Of a DNA stretch of 64,000 bases, positions 30,911-42,760 are shown piece after piece. The stretch comes from Phyllostachys edulis. Its lineage: Eukaryota; Streptophyta; Magnoliopsida; Poales; Poaceae. The notes under the pieces were generated by a model, which ran no database searches, had not been told where the DNA came from, and worked only from the letters and a program-made list of their open reading frames with translations. The first letter of the stretch is position 1, and every line of letters begins with the position of its first letter. The translations under genes were made by a program, and so were the position numbers. The DNA is taken from NCBI GenBank assembly GCA_036346405.1, contig CM070561.1, forward strand, positions 25,824,215-25,888,214, given 5' to 3'.

Positions 30911-33275
30911 CCCCTGTTATTTTGGTTTTTAGAAATCCCGAGATGACTTATTTGTGAACTGCAAAAGGTAAAGAACTTGTAAAATGCATATCTATTTCAT
31001 TTTAAATCCAAATGAGTTGATTCAAATTTTGATGGCTCTGGTTTGAACTAAACTTTAATCTAAAAATGGTTGTAAGTTGAGTTCAGCTACAGAAAAATGA
31101 TTTCATAAATAGGTTTCGAAATTAACCTTTAATGTTGCAATTAACTTGTAAAATGCATAAGTAATTCTCTAGAGCTCATTTTTGAGTGAATCCAACTTTG
31201 TAGGCTTCCTCTGTTAGTGCACTAAATGTTAGAATAGGATTTAGGCATGTCACTATTTTTAAAACCTTTGTGGGTGCATTTTAGTTGTGCTCATTTTCAT
31301 ATCTTTGAAAAATCATAAAACATGCATCATAGCTCCAAATGAGATGAATCCAACTGGGTTGTTCATCTTATGAGGTGCTTGTTTTACTGTAAAAATTTCA
31401 GTTGCACCACCCTTGTAGAAATTTTTGCTTAACAATTTAATTATGTGAATAGTGGCAGTTTGCATTTTTAGATGTAGAGCAGAATTGTTTTGCTCATATC
31501 TTTTGCATTGAGAATCCAAATCAATTGGTTCTTGTTGCTAAATTCTCTAAAAATCATCCTCTTGCTGATGTAAAATTTTTAGAGCATTTGGAGTTTGTTT
31601 GCTGTGCTGTCTTCTTGATTTTCGTCGTTCTTATCGATTCTTTTCGCCTTTTCGATTAGGTGTCGATGAGTGTGTTGATCCCATGAGCGAATCTCTGCAG
31701 CAAACTGAGCATAATCAACAAGGCAAGCAGTTTGATCATATCCCATTATTGTCCCATTATTTTAAAGTTTAATACTTTGTTTCACTTGTATGTATGCATG
31801 CTACTTTGTGTTAAAATATCAATTAGGTAAATGTTCATTCTCTACTACTAAGCCTAGGATTATCTTGCTGTGATGCAGAGTTCGATGGATGGACTCTTAT
31901 CACTTAGTAGTTTGCGTTGTTAATGCTTAGAAATGCTTAGATAACGGTAGAAATGGGCGGTTGTCGACATTATGTCGATGACCTTGATCACACAAAAATT
32001 ATTATTCCATTATGTCTATCTTGTGCTTTGTTACTTTGTAAACAAATAAAACAAAAATGAAAACAAAATTGTTATTGACTTGGGCACAATGGATGTTGGT
32101 GTGATATGTTGGGTGTGAATGGAATGGTGCCTAGGTCCCCAAGGACCGAGTTACTTGTGTCACTAAGCCAAGCGCTTATGCGTGCTAACCACACGAGGGT
32201 ATTGGGAACCCCTCTTGGCTAAGTACTTTGGGAGGTGTTAATTGGGGGTCGCAGTGGTAAAATGCTGTTTATAAGGGAAAGAGCACCCTTGATTGCTTAA
32301 GTGGGCGGTGTCTCCTACCTTCCGTGTTATCGCGACTCTTAATTAGCATCATTCATTGGAAATGCCTCGTAGGACTTAGCTGTCTGCATACCAAAGGAAG
32401 TGTGCTAAATAGCTTGGCGAAAAGGTGGTCGGCGTGTGGGTACATTGGTACACCCTGCGAGGTTAAATCTATTGAATAGCCTCGTCCTAGGTTATGGACA
32501 TGCTTGGTAAGGTCGTGCAAGAACTAGACTACAACATTTAATTAAAACTTGATGGGTTGGTATGAATGGATGTTCATACTATTGTTGTGGTGGCTATTGG
32601 GTTAGTCACTTCGAGTTGTTGTTGTCATCTATCTATTGTTATTATGTTACTTGTCTCGTTGTTACTTGCAAATTAAAAATGAATTGCAAAACTGCTTTGA
32701 ATCTATTTAAATATTGCAAATGAAAACTTGCTTTATGCTAAAATAAGTCCAAAGCCTCATCCACTAAATAAAGCTTGCATGTAGTTAAACTATAGTTCTG
32801 TTATACTACACGTCGGTCTTGTAGTACATTTTTGTACTCATTTGTTTTGCTTAATAACTTTGTTGTAGAGGAGGTAGGGCCCAAAGAGCTTTACTTTTGT
32901 GAGATGTCTTTGCTTTGTTGGGAGTCTAGCTAGGCGGCTTGGTTGGTTGCCTTGTGGGCTAAAGGCAAACCTTGTGGCTCTCTTTTGTTTATCGCCATCT
33001 TATGGCTTTTGCTTCCGCTGTGTTTATCATTCTTAGTTGTATTTGGCCGGTCGGCCCTTTTTGTAATAACTCTCTCTATATTATGTATGTCTTTTATTTC
33101 TAGTTCGTGCTTTGGTTCTATGTCTTGAATGGAATTGATGCATAATTTTGTAAAGAGGTATGTATACCGCATTCTGGGAAGTATACATATCTCGAAGACA
33201 CGGGTTATTTCGTTTGTAATGCTAGGGTCAATGGATGACTAAGTATTACAAGCCTAATAAACCGGGGTCCTCACA

Positions 33276-33280
33276 GCATC
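33276..33280. repeat. target duplication GCATC (right)
   Basis: This is a direct copy of 28009-28013. Removing the LTR and one copy restores the frame of the CACTA second gene. Confidence 0.92.
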
Positions 33281-33720
33281 TGACCCGTGTTCACGTACTT
33301 CGTGACAAGAATGCTCTTGAAGGTCCTCTACGATTTATCCATCGTGAGCATCGCCGTCCGTCGCACGCGTGCCACATCTGCTTCTAGAATAGTGAACTTC
33401 TCTGAAAGTTCTGTCCATAGCGCGCCTTTCGCTTGTTTCGTCAGGTCCTTCCACATTGGTGTGGTGATGGGCCGTTCCCTTCCAAGTATCCCGCAAATGG
33501 TCCGAAATCTCGCTGCTGATCTCTTGGGACTCAGAGGGACCCCAAAGTCACTGACCTCTGTGATGACCAGTCGGCCCGCAGGCATTTTGGATTGTCCTCT
33601 GCCATCTCGCTTCCGTGTCATTATCATCGACGGTGATGGCGGCCTCGTCGGCGCCTCTTCCATCTGCGGCGTCGGTGACGGCGGCCTCGTTGGTGCCTCT
33701 TCCATCTACGGCGTCGGTGA
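33281..33720 (-). pseudogene. CACTA A second gene, N-terminal exon (Transposase_24-like)
   Basis: The minus-strand frame has two copies of a short PTRPPSPTPQMEEA repeat, then MTRKRDGRGQSKMPAGRLVI, FGVPLSPKRSAARFRTICGI and WKDLTKQAKGALWTELSEKF. The same sequence pattern (ISKRPMCRFTITEIDQSGTP, RRAASVFRRTVGIVAREQ) is at 55915-56172 in CACTA B. It is a DNA-binding or accessory transposition protein in En/Spm-type elements. Its reading frame continues across the solo LTR into 28008. The preceding part (33720-34900) is GC-rich, with no recognisable domain. Confidence 0.75.
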
Positions 33721-34904
33721 CGGCGGCGAAGACGGTGCCTCTGCCATCTCGCTTACTTGCTATCTATATAAGTTACATATGCAATAAAATGGATTGCAAG
33801 TGTCCCAAATTAACATATACATTTAAACTTAATAATATGCTCAACTTGTGCAATATTAGCAAATAATCATAATTAATTCCAGCATAAATATGAACATAAT
33901 TAATCTCAGGAAGAAATACAGAGGTTGACTATATAGATCAAGATGGCAAATGAAAAGTTGAATGAGCTCATACAGACTACTAGAAGAATCACAAACTAGT
34001 CATTAGATTACCAACAAAAACTGAATACTCTCAATAGAACTGAACATGAAGACACAGGTTCAATGATAAAGCCGATTGGCTGACATAACAGTATCCACTT
34101 CAAATGCTAGAGATCAAATGAACGAGAAGAATCAGAATAACTAGCTTTCAGCGAAAGTAACCAATTAACAGTACATCATATTGTGAAGAGTAAGTAATAC
34201 AATAGAGCTCAAGTATGAACTAACTATCACATTCAATCTCAGTATAAGACATAGTTCATCATAGAGCATGTCAACAAAGTCCACTGATCAATTTGCAATA
34301 TCTTCAGTACTAGATTCAGAAATCAGAACTAATACAGATCAAGGTATCAACTAGCACTTGCAAATATATATATGCAAAGATCAACCAAAGCGCCACAGAG
34401 GAGCAATACTCACAGAGAGGATACCGCACAAGAACTCACGGTGCAAGGAGGAGGCGGTGTAGGGGAGGAGGCCGACGCGGGAGGAGGAAGGTGCAGGGGA
34501 GGAGGCTGACACGGGAGGAGGAGGCGGGGAGAGGGCAGTCAGAGAGGAAGAGGCCGACACGGGAGGAGACGGCCGGGAGGAGGCTCTGAGCAGGATCTGA
34601 TGCCGACACGGAGGAGGGCGGTGCAGTGTCGTCGATGTCGAGCAGGCGCGCCGAGGTCGGGAGGCGCCGTCGGGGCTTCTGATCGGGAGGTGAGCAGGCG
34701 TCGAAGTCGGTGGCGCCAAGGTCGAGGGCGGCGGCACCGAGGTCGAAGGCGCCGAGGTCGGGGGCGGCGGCGCCGAGGTCGTAGTCGGCGGTGAACGGGT
34801 GAGTCCTAAACCCTAGAGGAGGCGAACGAGCGTGCGAGAGCCTAAGGGGCGCGGGAGAGGAAGTGACGAGTGAGAGCAAAACCCTAGCGGTTCCCACCTT
34901 ATGA
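33721..34904 (-). other. 5' region of CACTA A second gene
   Basis: It runs upstream of the Transposase_24-like exon on the minus strand. It holds an AT-rich, probably intronic part (33790-34380) and a GC-rich block (34436-34897) with a Pro/Ser/Ala-rich frame beginning MGTARVLLSLVTSSPAPL that may be a first exon or leader. No domain is recognisable. Confidence 0.4.
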
Positions 34905-34993
34905 AAAGTATATCACAGACGGTTCTATTAGGGAACCGTCAGCGATATCTTATCACGAGCAGTTCTATTCGAAACCGTCTCGTGATATATCTC
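34905..34993. repeat. internal cluster of CACTA subterminal words
   Basis: ATATCACAGACGGTTCTATTAGGGAACCGTC and a related inverted pair lie inside the element, between the two genes and directly upstream of the second gene. The plus-strand CACTA has an equivalent internal cluster at 55040-55215. Confidence 0.75.
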
Positions 34994-35002
34994 TGGTGAG
35001 AA

Positions 35003-35760
35003 ATGAACAACAAGTCTCTTCATTTTCCGTGTGTGTCTCTTCGTCTCACGATCCTGCAACCGTCTCTTCATTTTCCAACGTCGCTCATGCTCCCCAAATA
35101 TCTCTTCGTCTCCCGCTCCGACTTTAGAACTTGTTCTATAAATAGATGTCCCCTTCTACAATGTATTTCACACAACCTCCTTGATCCCCTTTCTCCACAA
35201 AAAACAGAAATGGTTGCCTCTTCTGTTTCCTTGTCGTCGGCATTGATGGCCTACCTAGCCGTACTGTACACGCACCTCTCACGCTGTACGTTGAACCGTG
35301 CTACGGAAGAACACTATTTCAACAATGTCTTCATTCCTCTCGTCAGAAATTTGCGGAGCGGGTGGCGGCCACCTTCCGCCGTCTTGACATCCTCCTCCGC
35401 CATGTCTTCCGGGTGATCTCCCACTTTCGGCGAGTTTACCGCGTCGTCGACGTGGTCCTCCAAAACGACGTTGCACGTCTCTAGAAGGCTTGCCGTCACT
35501 TGGACTGCTTAATCAAGGCAGCAGGCGATCGAGTCGACCAAGCCGAGACCCCTTAAGCAAGAGAAGAGAGCCTATGGGCTCAATTTTTCTTAGTTCAACA
35601 GATCGAGGGTCTTCAGAGACACTTTCGAGCAAGCGCGTTAAGCGGGTGGGCGATTCGAGCTTCATTCGATCACGAATCGTCCGCCCGACGCCACCGCCTC
35701 TTAGTATTGAAGACAGAGATAGCGACCTACCTCGCCACTAGAAAAACTTTCTTTATTTAT
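35003..35760 (+). pseudogene. unidentified gene-like unit on the opposite strand inside CACTA A
   Basis: A TATA box (CTATAAATAG at 35136-35145) is followed after 65 bases by ATG at 35210 (MVASSVSLSSALMAYLAVLY). After a frame change near 35340, a helix-rich stretch follows: FAERVAATFRRLDILLRHVF, then VISHFRRVYRVVDVVLQNDV, a stop, and KACRHLDCLIKAAGDRVDQA. The heptad spacing of hydrophobics suggests a coiled coil. It runs opposite to both element genes, and no counterpart is visible between the genes of CACTA B. I do not recognise the family. It could be a captured host exon or a small third gene. Confidence 0.4.
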
Positions 35761-36167
35761 AGGTTTCTAGTTTTTAATCTTTTGTAAGAGACTAGCCGTG
35801 TGAACAAATTAATTAATTATATGTTGAAGGCTAAGATAGGATCGCTAATCCTTTTTTTATCATCTGTGATGTAAAAAGGATATGGTCTTTTATCGCTGCA
35901 CGCTTATTACAAGCGCATAATATTATCTAGTCGATCGGTTGGTCTCCTCTTGTTATTCACGTTTAATCTTGCCGCGGAACTTTGAAATATATTATTACAA
36001 ATGTATAGGTGTGAAAGATCCTTTATGACTGGCTATCAATATCAAAGATGACAAGTCCATAACACATCAACACATGACAATTTCACGTTGACATCAAAAT
36101 ATATGAGAGATTACAAGTCCATAACACATGATGTTATGGAATAAATTAATTACATTGGAGTAAATTC
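35761..36167. other. spacer after the CACTA A transposase
   Basis: AT-rich, no gene. A direct repeat involving TTACAAGTCCATAACACAT occurs at about 36048 and 36112. Confidence 0.4.
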
Positions 36168-39100
36168 TTAATTAAAATATAGGCCTTCCTGATGATCGAC
36201 GCGCATATAGCTAGCTTCCTCACTGGGTTCTTCCTCGAGCCTAATGCCGTTTCCGAAAGGAAGCAACTCGTCAAATTGATTGTATTCTTCCTCGTCCACT
36301 ACATTCTCAACTCCGACAATCCTCCTTTTTCCATGAAGAACTACGTGGCGCTTCTTATTTGCTAGGTTGGTTACATAAAAGACTTGAACAACTTGGTTAG
36401 CCACTACGAATGGTTCGTCTTTGTATCCAACACGTTCGAGGTCCACGGTAGTGACGCCGTACTTGTCGACCTTCACCTGTGGGAGATGGACCCAACGGCA
36501 CCGAAATAGGGGGATCTTGAAAAGCATGTAGTTGAGCTCCCATATCTCCTCTATTTGCCCATAGTAGGAGCTCCTCAGCCCATCGGTATTGAATGCATCT
36601 ATGCGGACACCGCTGTTCTGGACTGTGCTCTTCCTATCCTGAGCTGCCGTATAAAATGTGTACCCATTTATGTCGTATCCTTGCCATGCGACAATTGTAA
36701 ATTGTGGCCCTCGTGCCAACCATAGCAGCGTATCATCACTTGATGACCTCCCAGTGATTCACACCTTTAACCATTCGTTGAACCGACAGTTGTGCTCTCT
36801 TTTGATCCAAACCTCCGACCAGTCGGATTCTCTTAGCGTACCATGTCTTTGTGCTCGTCGATGTACGGGGACACTTGGGTCATGTGTTGCAAGACCATGA
36901 AATGGGCTTGAGCGTACGTATCCAGATCGGGAGTGATTGATTTCCTTCTGATGGTCCCGATACCATCCGGTCTCCCCTCATGGCAAGATAGAGGCACACC
37001 TATCGGTTCCACGAGCCATGTAGTCGGCGAGAACTCAATGACCTCTTCGGTTGTATAACCTTCGATGATCTTGCCCTCGGTCGAGATCGATTCCGTACAT
37101 AGGACTTGAGAATTCCCATGTACCTCTCGAATGGGTACATATGATGCAAGAACACAGGACCGCATATCTTTATCTCTTTCACAAGGTGAACAATGAGATG
37201 GACCATGATATCAAAAATTGACGGAGGAAAATACATCTCAAGATGACATAGAGCCGTCACCACCTCGGCCTGCAAAGTATCTAGTCCTTGGGGATCAATG
37301 ATCTTCTGAGCAATTGAGTTGAAAAAATAACACGGCCTCAAGATTGCCACTCGGACCTTGTTCGGCAAGATACTTATAATTGCAACAGGAAGCATTTGTG
37401 TCATCAGCACATGATAATTATGAGACTTCATACCAATTAATTTCAAATCTTGCATAGAAACAAGTTTCTTAATGTTAGCGGAGTAACCAGACGGGACTTT
37501 CACATAATGCATGCTCTGGCACAGTTCATTTCTCTCGGCCTTGGACAGAGTGTAGCAAGCTGGGGGAAGGTACGTTCATCATGTATCGGTCTCTTTCGGT
37601 GCTAACTCGGTCCTTATGTTCATATCAACCAAGTCACGCCGTGCGTTAACACCATCCTTTGTTTTGCCACTAATGTTCAGCAAGAGACCAATCAAGCTAT
37701 CACATACATTCTTCTCTACGTGCATGACGTCGATGCAGTGGTGAACTTCTAAGTGCTCCTAATAAGGCAAGTCCCAAAAAATTGACCGCTTCTTTCAGAT
37801 GTTCTTCTCACGAGTTCTTAATTTACGTCCCTTCCCAAGCACAACATCGATATCCTTAACCATATCATAGACCTCTTTCCCTCTAAAAGCCCTTGGAGCT
37901 GAATCGTTCTCCTTATTTCCGTCGAATTGTTTTTTCATCTTGCGGTATGGGTGACTCCTAGGAAGGAACCTACGATGGCGATATACACGCTTTTGCTTAA
38001 TTGTTCAGCCATACACTCTCCGTAGCATCTAAGCAGTGCGGACAGGCTTTGGCTCCTTTTGTACTGAAGCCCAACAGGTTACCAAGGGCAGGAAAATCAT
38101 TGATGGTGCAGAACAACATGGCGCGTAAAGTGAAGTTCTCTCGTTTGTACGCATCCCATACCTATACCCCTTCGTTCCACAGTGTCACAAGATCTTCCAG
38201 CAATGGTGCTAGGTACACATCAATATTATTCCTGTGTTGCTTCGCCCTTGGATAAGTAGTGACATCAAAATGTACTTCCGCTTCATACACGTACCAAGGA
38301 GGAAGGTTGTACATACATATATTCACGGGCAAGGTGCTATGTCGGCTGCTCATGTTACCGAAAGGATTCATTACATCCGTACTCAACCCTAACCTTATGT
38401 TCCTCGGTTCCGCACCGAACTCTTCGAAGCTCCGATCGAAGTTTCTCCTTTAGGCGTAATCGGTAGGGTGTCTTAGCTTTCCATCTCTCTTACGCTCCTC
38501 TTAGTGCCAACGCAGCAATCTTGCCTCCTTTGGGTTCGCAAATAAACGCTTCAAATGTGGGATCACAGGCAGATACCACAACATCTTAGCAGAGGTCCTG
38601 CTTCACCTTAGCAAGATTCGACGCTTGTATCGGGATGCTTTGCACATGGGACATACATGCATGTCTCAGATACTCTTTACGATAGAGGATACAATCGTTC
38701 GGACATACATGTATTCCTTCTACTTCCATTCCCAATGGACAAATAACCTTCTTTGCTTGATAGGTGGTGCTAGGCAACACGTTTCCCTCCGGAAGGATGT
38801 CCGTTAGGAGACCTAACAACGCCGTGAAACTCTTATCGGACCAACCATTGCTTGCCTTCAATTTCAGCAGTTCAAGCACGGTTGACAACCTTGTGTATTC
38901 CGGCTTGCAGCCAGGGAACAAAGGTCTCACGGAGTCCTCCCTTAAGCCCTCGAATTTACAAAACTCTCTCTTACTGTAGTTCTCTTCTGCATCGTGTAGT
39001 ATCTGATCCAGATTGTCATCGTGCCACCTATCCTCATCAAAAGCATAGTCCACATCCGGCAAATCGTTGACTTCCTCGGCGATGTCGTCATTATTAACTT

Positions 39101-39351
39101 CTGATATAATCTGCTCTTCACCGTGATTGGTCCAACATGTATACCCTTTTTTGAAACGCCTTCGAATCAAGTGCGCTTCGATCTGCGCCGCGTTGTTAAA
39201 CATCTTCAGATTACCGCAATCAATGCATGGACAGTACATAAAATTTATCCCTTCTTCAACATATCCTCGCCGGTGGCTCTTCTAAAAGCAACCACGCCAT
39301 TAATATACTCTTAACTCACACGGTTCACACATTACATCCGATTCGATCCAT
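36168..39351 (-). pseudogene. CACTA A TNP2-type transposase
   Basis: TNP2 is the catalytic transposase of En/Spm-type elements. The probable start is ATG at 39351 (MDRI), where the usual MDRSWM motif has decayed. The frame then has MYCPCIDCGNLKMFNNAAQI and HLIRRRFKKGYTCWTNHGEE (transposase-associated domain), LFPGCKPEYTRLSTVLELLK, and KKVICPLGMEVEGIHVCPND (Transposase_21). Further on come MNPFGNMSSRHSTLPVNICM, FSTKGAKACPHC, and the family signature HHCIDVMHVEKNVCDSLIG near 37700. A DUF4218 region follows (AQKIIDPQGLDTLQAEVVTA, MYPFERYMGILKSYV) and a DUF4216 end (QVVQVFYVTNLANKKRHVVL), stopping at 36168. Several stops and frameshifts break it, but every region is present in order. Confidence 0.9.
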
Positions 39352-40210
39352 CTACACTATGCATGTAACAAATTAGTGTCAAATTGATTAGCGATTAATT
39401 TATAGCAAACATGAATTTAAATATGCAAGTGAAGCTTCATAACGAAGTTTTCTTTCTTGCTTTAGGCATCTGATATGCCTCTAGGAAGAGAGAATTGTAC
39501 CAACTCCAAATTTCAACATTTTCACAAAACATCTAGTCATAGATAACTATTGCATATGACAAACATCTAAGACCATACCAAATAGGACTAGAGTACTGAG
39601 CATCTAATCCTCAATTAGCTACAATGTATGGTAGAAGACAGGACGTTTCACATGACAAAAGAACGACCCTATTTGCATCCCATCTACCTGAATTTATAGT
39701 GATATGCTGATATTACTTTGGACTAATTAATTTGACCTACACCAAGGTTGTTATTTGCCTACAAAACCACAAATGCCTTTTCATAGACATTATAAAGAAA
39801 ATAATCATATGCAATCACCTAGTAGTACTGCATATCAAATTTCATCACCAAGTATAATGGCAATAACATATGGCAGTTATTTAGTATTTACAGCACTATG
39901 CCTCAAAATTCTAAACAAAGACTGAGCAAATCCAAGTTGGAATTTTTTGTGCCAATAATCTTCAACCGCACCTCACTATCTTTTTGAATTTTCACCTGAG
40001 CCGGACAAACAAGCAGCTCCCAGTTAGAACAAGAAGGAGCAGGTTGGAGGAGCTAGGGCAGGGAAGTGGCGCATGGGAGAGGAGAGCAGATCTAAGTGGA
40101 GCCAGCAGCAGGGTTGCTCCAGAGCGGTAGAGGCGATGGCAGCAGGCTGGCGATGGACACAGGGCCTCCAGGCGGCGGTCGGCGAGAGGATGTGTCGAGC
40201 GCAATTTATA
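39352..40210 (-). other. 5' leader and intron region of CACTA A transposase
   Basis: Between the right subterminal array and the transposase start. It holds an AT-rich, probably intronic portion (39360-39960) and a GC-rich block (about 40000-40200) that may be the untranslated first exon. No protein is recognised. Confidence 0.4.
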
Positions 40211-40214
40211 TGAT

Positions 40215-40649
40215 GGGAACCGTCATGCTAACTAATTATCACAGACGGTTCTTAATTAGAACCGTCTGTGATAACTAATTATCACAGACGGTTCTTATTG
40301 AGAACCGTCTGTGATAATCTGGATTATCACAGACAGTTCTTATTGAGAACCGTCTGTGATAGTACACAGACGGTTCTGAATGAGAACCGTCTGTGATTGG
40401 CTGGATTATCATAGACGGTTTGTGAATAAAACCGTCTGTGATAATTCACAGACGGCTCTATTAATAAACCGTCTGTGATAGATGACTATCCCAGACGGTT
40501 CTAAATAAGAACCGTCTATCACAGACGGTTCTAAATAAGAACCATCTGTGATAGGTCGGCAAAGACCAAACGCAGTCCGAACAGACCGAACACAGACGGT
40601 TCCTTTCCGCTCGTGATGGGCGTCTACTATAGCCTGTTTTGTAGTAGTG
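40215..40649. repeat. right subterminal array and terminus of CACTA A
   Basis: About nine inverted pairs of the form ATCACAGACGGTTCT...AGAACCGTCTGTGAT are packed with spacers of a few bases, followed by TTTTGTAGTAGTG. Each pair is a palindrome of about 40 bp, so the region can form a row of hairpins. It provides binding sites at the 5' end of the element. Confidence 0.88.
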
Positions 40650-42034
40650 TGGTCTTAGCATGGCAGAGCTCGGAGATTCCAGCCTCTAAATCAAACGTTC
40701 AGGTGATAGTATCACCCAATAATAGAATTATTAGTTCTTTCTGCAAATAGCAGATAGGAATATATATTGGATGCAAATTCAGTAACATAAGGAGCAGATG
40801 CTCTCACAAGTTATTTAAGACCTGCACTATATATGGTATATATAGTACTGTAGGAGTGCACATCATATGCACTACGAATGGCCGTGAGAAAGCGGGTGCA
40901 TGTAAGCACAAATCATATGCTTTTTTACGGTGCATTCAATTCAATACAGACCGTTCAATCTTTTTAATTTAATGATTCAAATTAGTTAGGATTTAGTTAT
41001 ACTACACATGGTACTATAAGTAGTAGAATCCTAAGAAAGGTAGAATTGTAGTTGTCTACATGTGAATCATATGACACAAGAGTAATATATTCAACCCTAA
41101 TTGGATAAGTCCATAATAATCCCACGAAAAAAAATAAAAACAAATAAAAGTGTATCATACCCTTAACAATGCAATGGTCAGATTTGATTTAGACTACTAT
41201 CATATACTAGTTGGTAGAATGTGCTGTAAAATTTCCCCAAATTATTGGCGGGGGCATTGATGCTAGCTGTTTTTGTCACTGTGACTTATTGGCGGTGGCA
41301 TTGATGCTAGCTGTTTTTGTCACTGTGACTTGTCTATGAACTTGCTTTTCTTGGCTGATGGCCCACGATTAGAACAACAAATTCAATTGTGGTTAGTGGG
41401 TCACACCAGAACAAAGATAGAAACAAGGGCTGTAGTTGCGCAGCAATTACATTAATAAAAGAAAGTCAGAATATGCGAGGAAAAGTCAAGGAATTGAAAT
41501 AAAAAACGTGTGCAAGGTAGTACCATACATCGGTTATATTTGGTTTTCTGAATGTCTTCGTTTTTTTTTCGATTTTGACTGAATTCGTCGGAGCGTAGAC
41601 GAGCGAGCAGAGCCCAGGAAACAACAGAATGGTTACTGTTCTGAGAATCAGTCACATGATACTACCAGGTATTTGGTTGCCGGCCAGTATTTAGGCTGAA
41701 CAAGAAATAAGGCATCAGTTATACATCTTCCTCTCAGAAGAAAAACAAGATCATCATCTATGAATGTGAAAACAATATACTTTTTTACCGCTAAAATTTG
41801 TTGAGAGTGTAATAAGAAATGTTTGATTGATGTTTGCAGAAAACGTAGGCAATCTAAAATATCTAGACAGTGAGCTAGCTAAAGCTACAAATTATCACAT
41901 CCACACCGATTCTTCTCAAGGATCCAAGCAAATTGATTTCCTTTGGCAAGTTGCTCCTACAATGACATTCATGGTGGCCGGTGCATGTCCTACACTAGTA
42001 CTTCAATGTACTCCTCTGTCTAGTGTGGTCAAAC
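40650..42034. other. flank between CACTA A and the third solo LTR
   Basis: Mostly unassigned. It holds a 44-bp tandem duplication (41242-41329) and, at 41827-42034, an open stretch with TMTFMVAGACPTLVLQCTPL that I cannot assign; it runs into the LTR insertion point. The DNA right of the LTR (47279 onward) continues with an open stretch LEPANPIILADLFDGQFLHE in another phase. No family is recognised. Confidence 0.35.
41242..41329. repeat. 44-bp tandem duplication
   Basis: Two copies of TTATTGGCGG(G/T)GGCATTGATG... through TTTTGTCACTGTGAC, differing at one base. It looks like a recent local duplication. Confidence 0.85.
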
Positions 42035-42039
42035 ATGTT
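42035..42039. repeat. target duplication ATGTT (left)
   Basis: ATGTT is repeated at 47274-47278. Confidence 0.9.
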
Positions 42040-42760
42040 TGTAACAGCTCAATTTTGGTGCAATTTGAAATTTTATTGAATTTGAAGGATTTTCAAAAAC
42101 TTTTGTTGAATTGTGTGAAATTACAAAAATCTGGTTGCATTTCAAAAGTCAAAACAAAACCCTAGCCTTAATTGGAATTAATAAAAATTTACAAGAAAAG
42201 TTAAGTGCAAAAATTCGATGATGAATTTGAATCTTTAATTCAAATTCATCCTTGAATTAATTCAAACAATATTCAAAGCAATTCTTCCCTCTCTTTTCCC
42301 CTTGGGCCGAAACCCTCCCAGTCGGCCCAGCCTGTCCTTCCCGTGGCCTGGTTTCCCTTCCCTCCACGCAGCCCATTCCCACGCCATCGTCCAGCCGCAC
42401 GCGCACCGTGTCTCTCCTCTCTTCCTCCTTTCTTTCCTTCACCTCCTCGCGTTCGCCTGCTCAACCCACTCCCTCGCACCAAGTCGCTGCCTAGTGGCTC
42501 CGCGCCCCACCTCCTAGTGCCTCAAACAATTCTTCTTCCTCACCAGTGTGCCAGCTCGCCTCACCTCTCTCCTCTGCTCGCCATTAAAAACTGCAGGCAC
42601 ATGACTACTCCTAGCGCCAGTAGGCCTCGAGCGCACCCCACTCTGCCGCAACCTTGTCACCTCAAACTGCCAGTCATCGACCCTCTTAATACGCACTATC
42701 TTGCAAGAAAACACCGCTCGGCCGCAACATTGCCGCCATCATCTCACCCCTCTCTGCGGC

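Larger units (their letters stand above)
28014..33275 (+). mobile_element. solo LTR of a large gypsy element (5.26 kb)
   Basis: It starts TGTAACATCCC and ends GGGGTCCTCACA, with a perfect GCATC duplication. The first 1.7 kb contains an array of GACCTCC-bearing units, then a TATA box at 29734, and a tail with TTTGATCATAT and GGTTAAATCTATTGAATAGC words shared with the LTRs at 16516 and 42040. No primer-binding site, polypurine tract, gag or pol frame is present, so recombination between two LTRs is the simplest explanation. LTRs of this length are known in grass gypsy families of the Tekay/Del type; the family name is an inference. Confidence 0.85.
25070..40649 (-). mobile_element. CACTA transposon A, minus orientation, left end eroded
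   Basis: The right end is GTTTTGTAGTAGTG (inverted: CACTACTACAAAAC), the same terminus as the complete element at 50387. Inside it lie subterminal arrays of CACAGACGGTT (40215-40620), a TNP2-type transposase (36168-39351, minus) and a second gene with a protease-like C-terminus (25368-34897, minus). Left subterminal copies remain at 25088-25170, but the matching CACTA terminus was not found, so the left border is approximate. A 5.3-kb solo LTR sits inside the second gene; without it the element is about 10.3 kb. Confidence 0.82.

Noticed and set aside
33287..33787. Plus-strand frame of 166 codons with GVGDGGLVGASSI repeats
   Set aside because: It is antisense to the Transposase_24-like exon of the CACTA second gene, which is supported by its counterpart at 55915.
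40215..40620. Regularly spaced repeats resembling a CRISPR array
   Set aside because: The repeats are palindromic transposon end repeats with no unique spacers, in a plant genome, next to a CACTA terminus.
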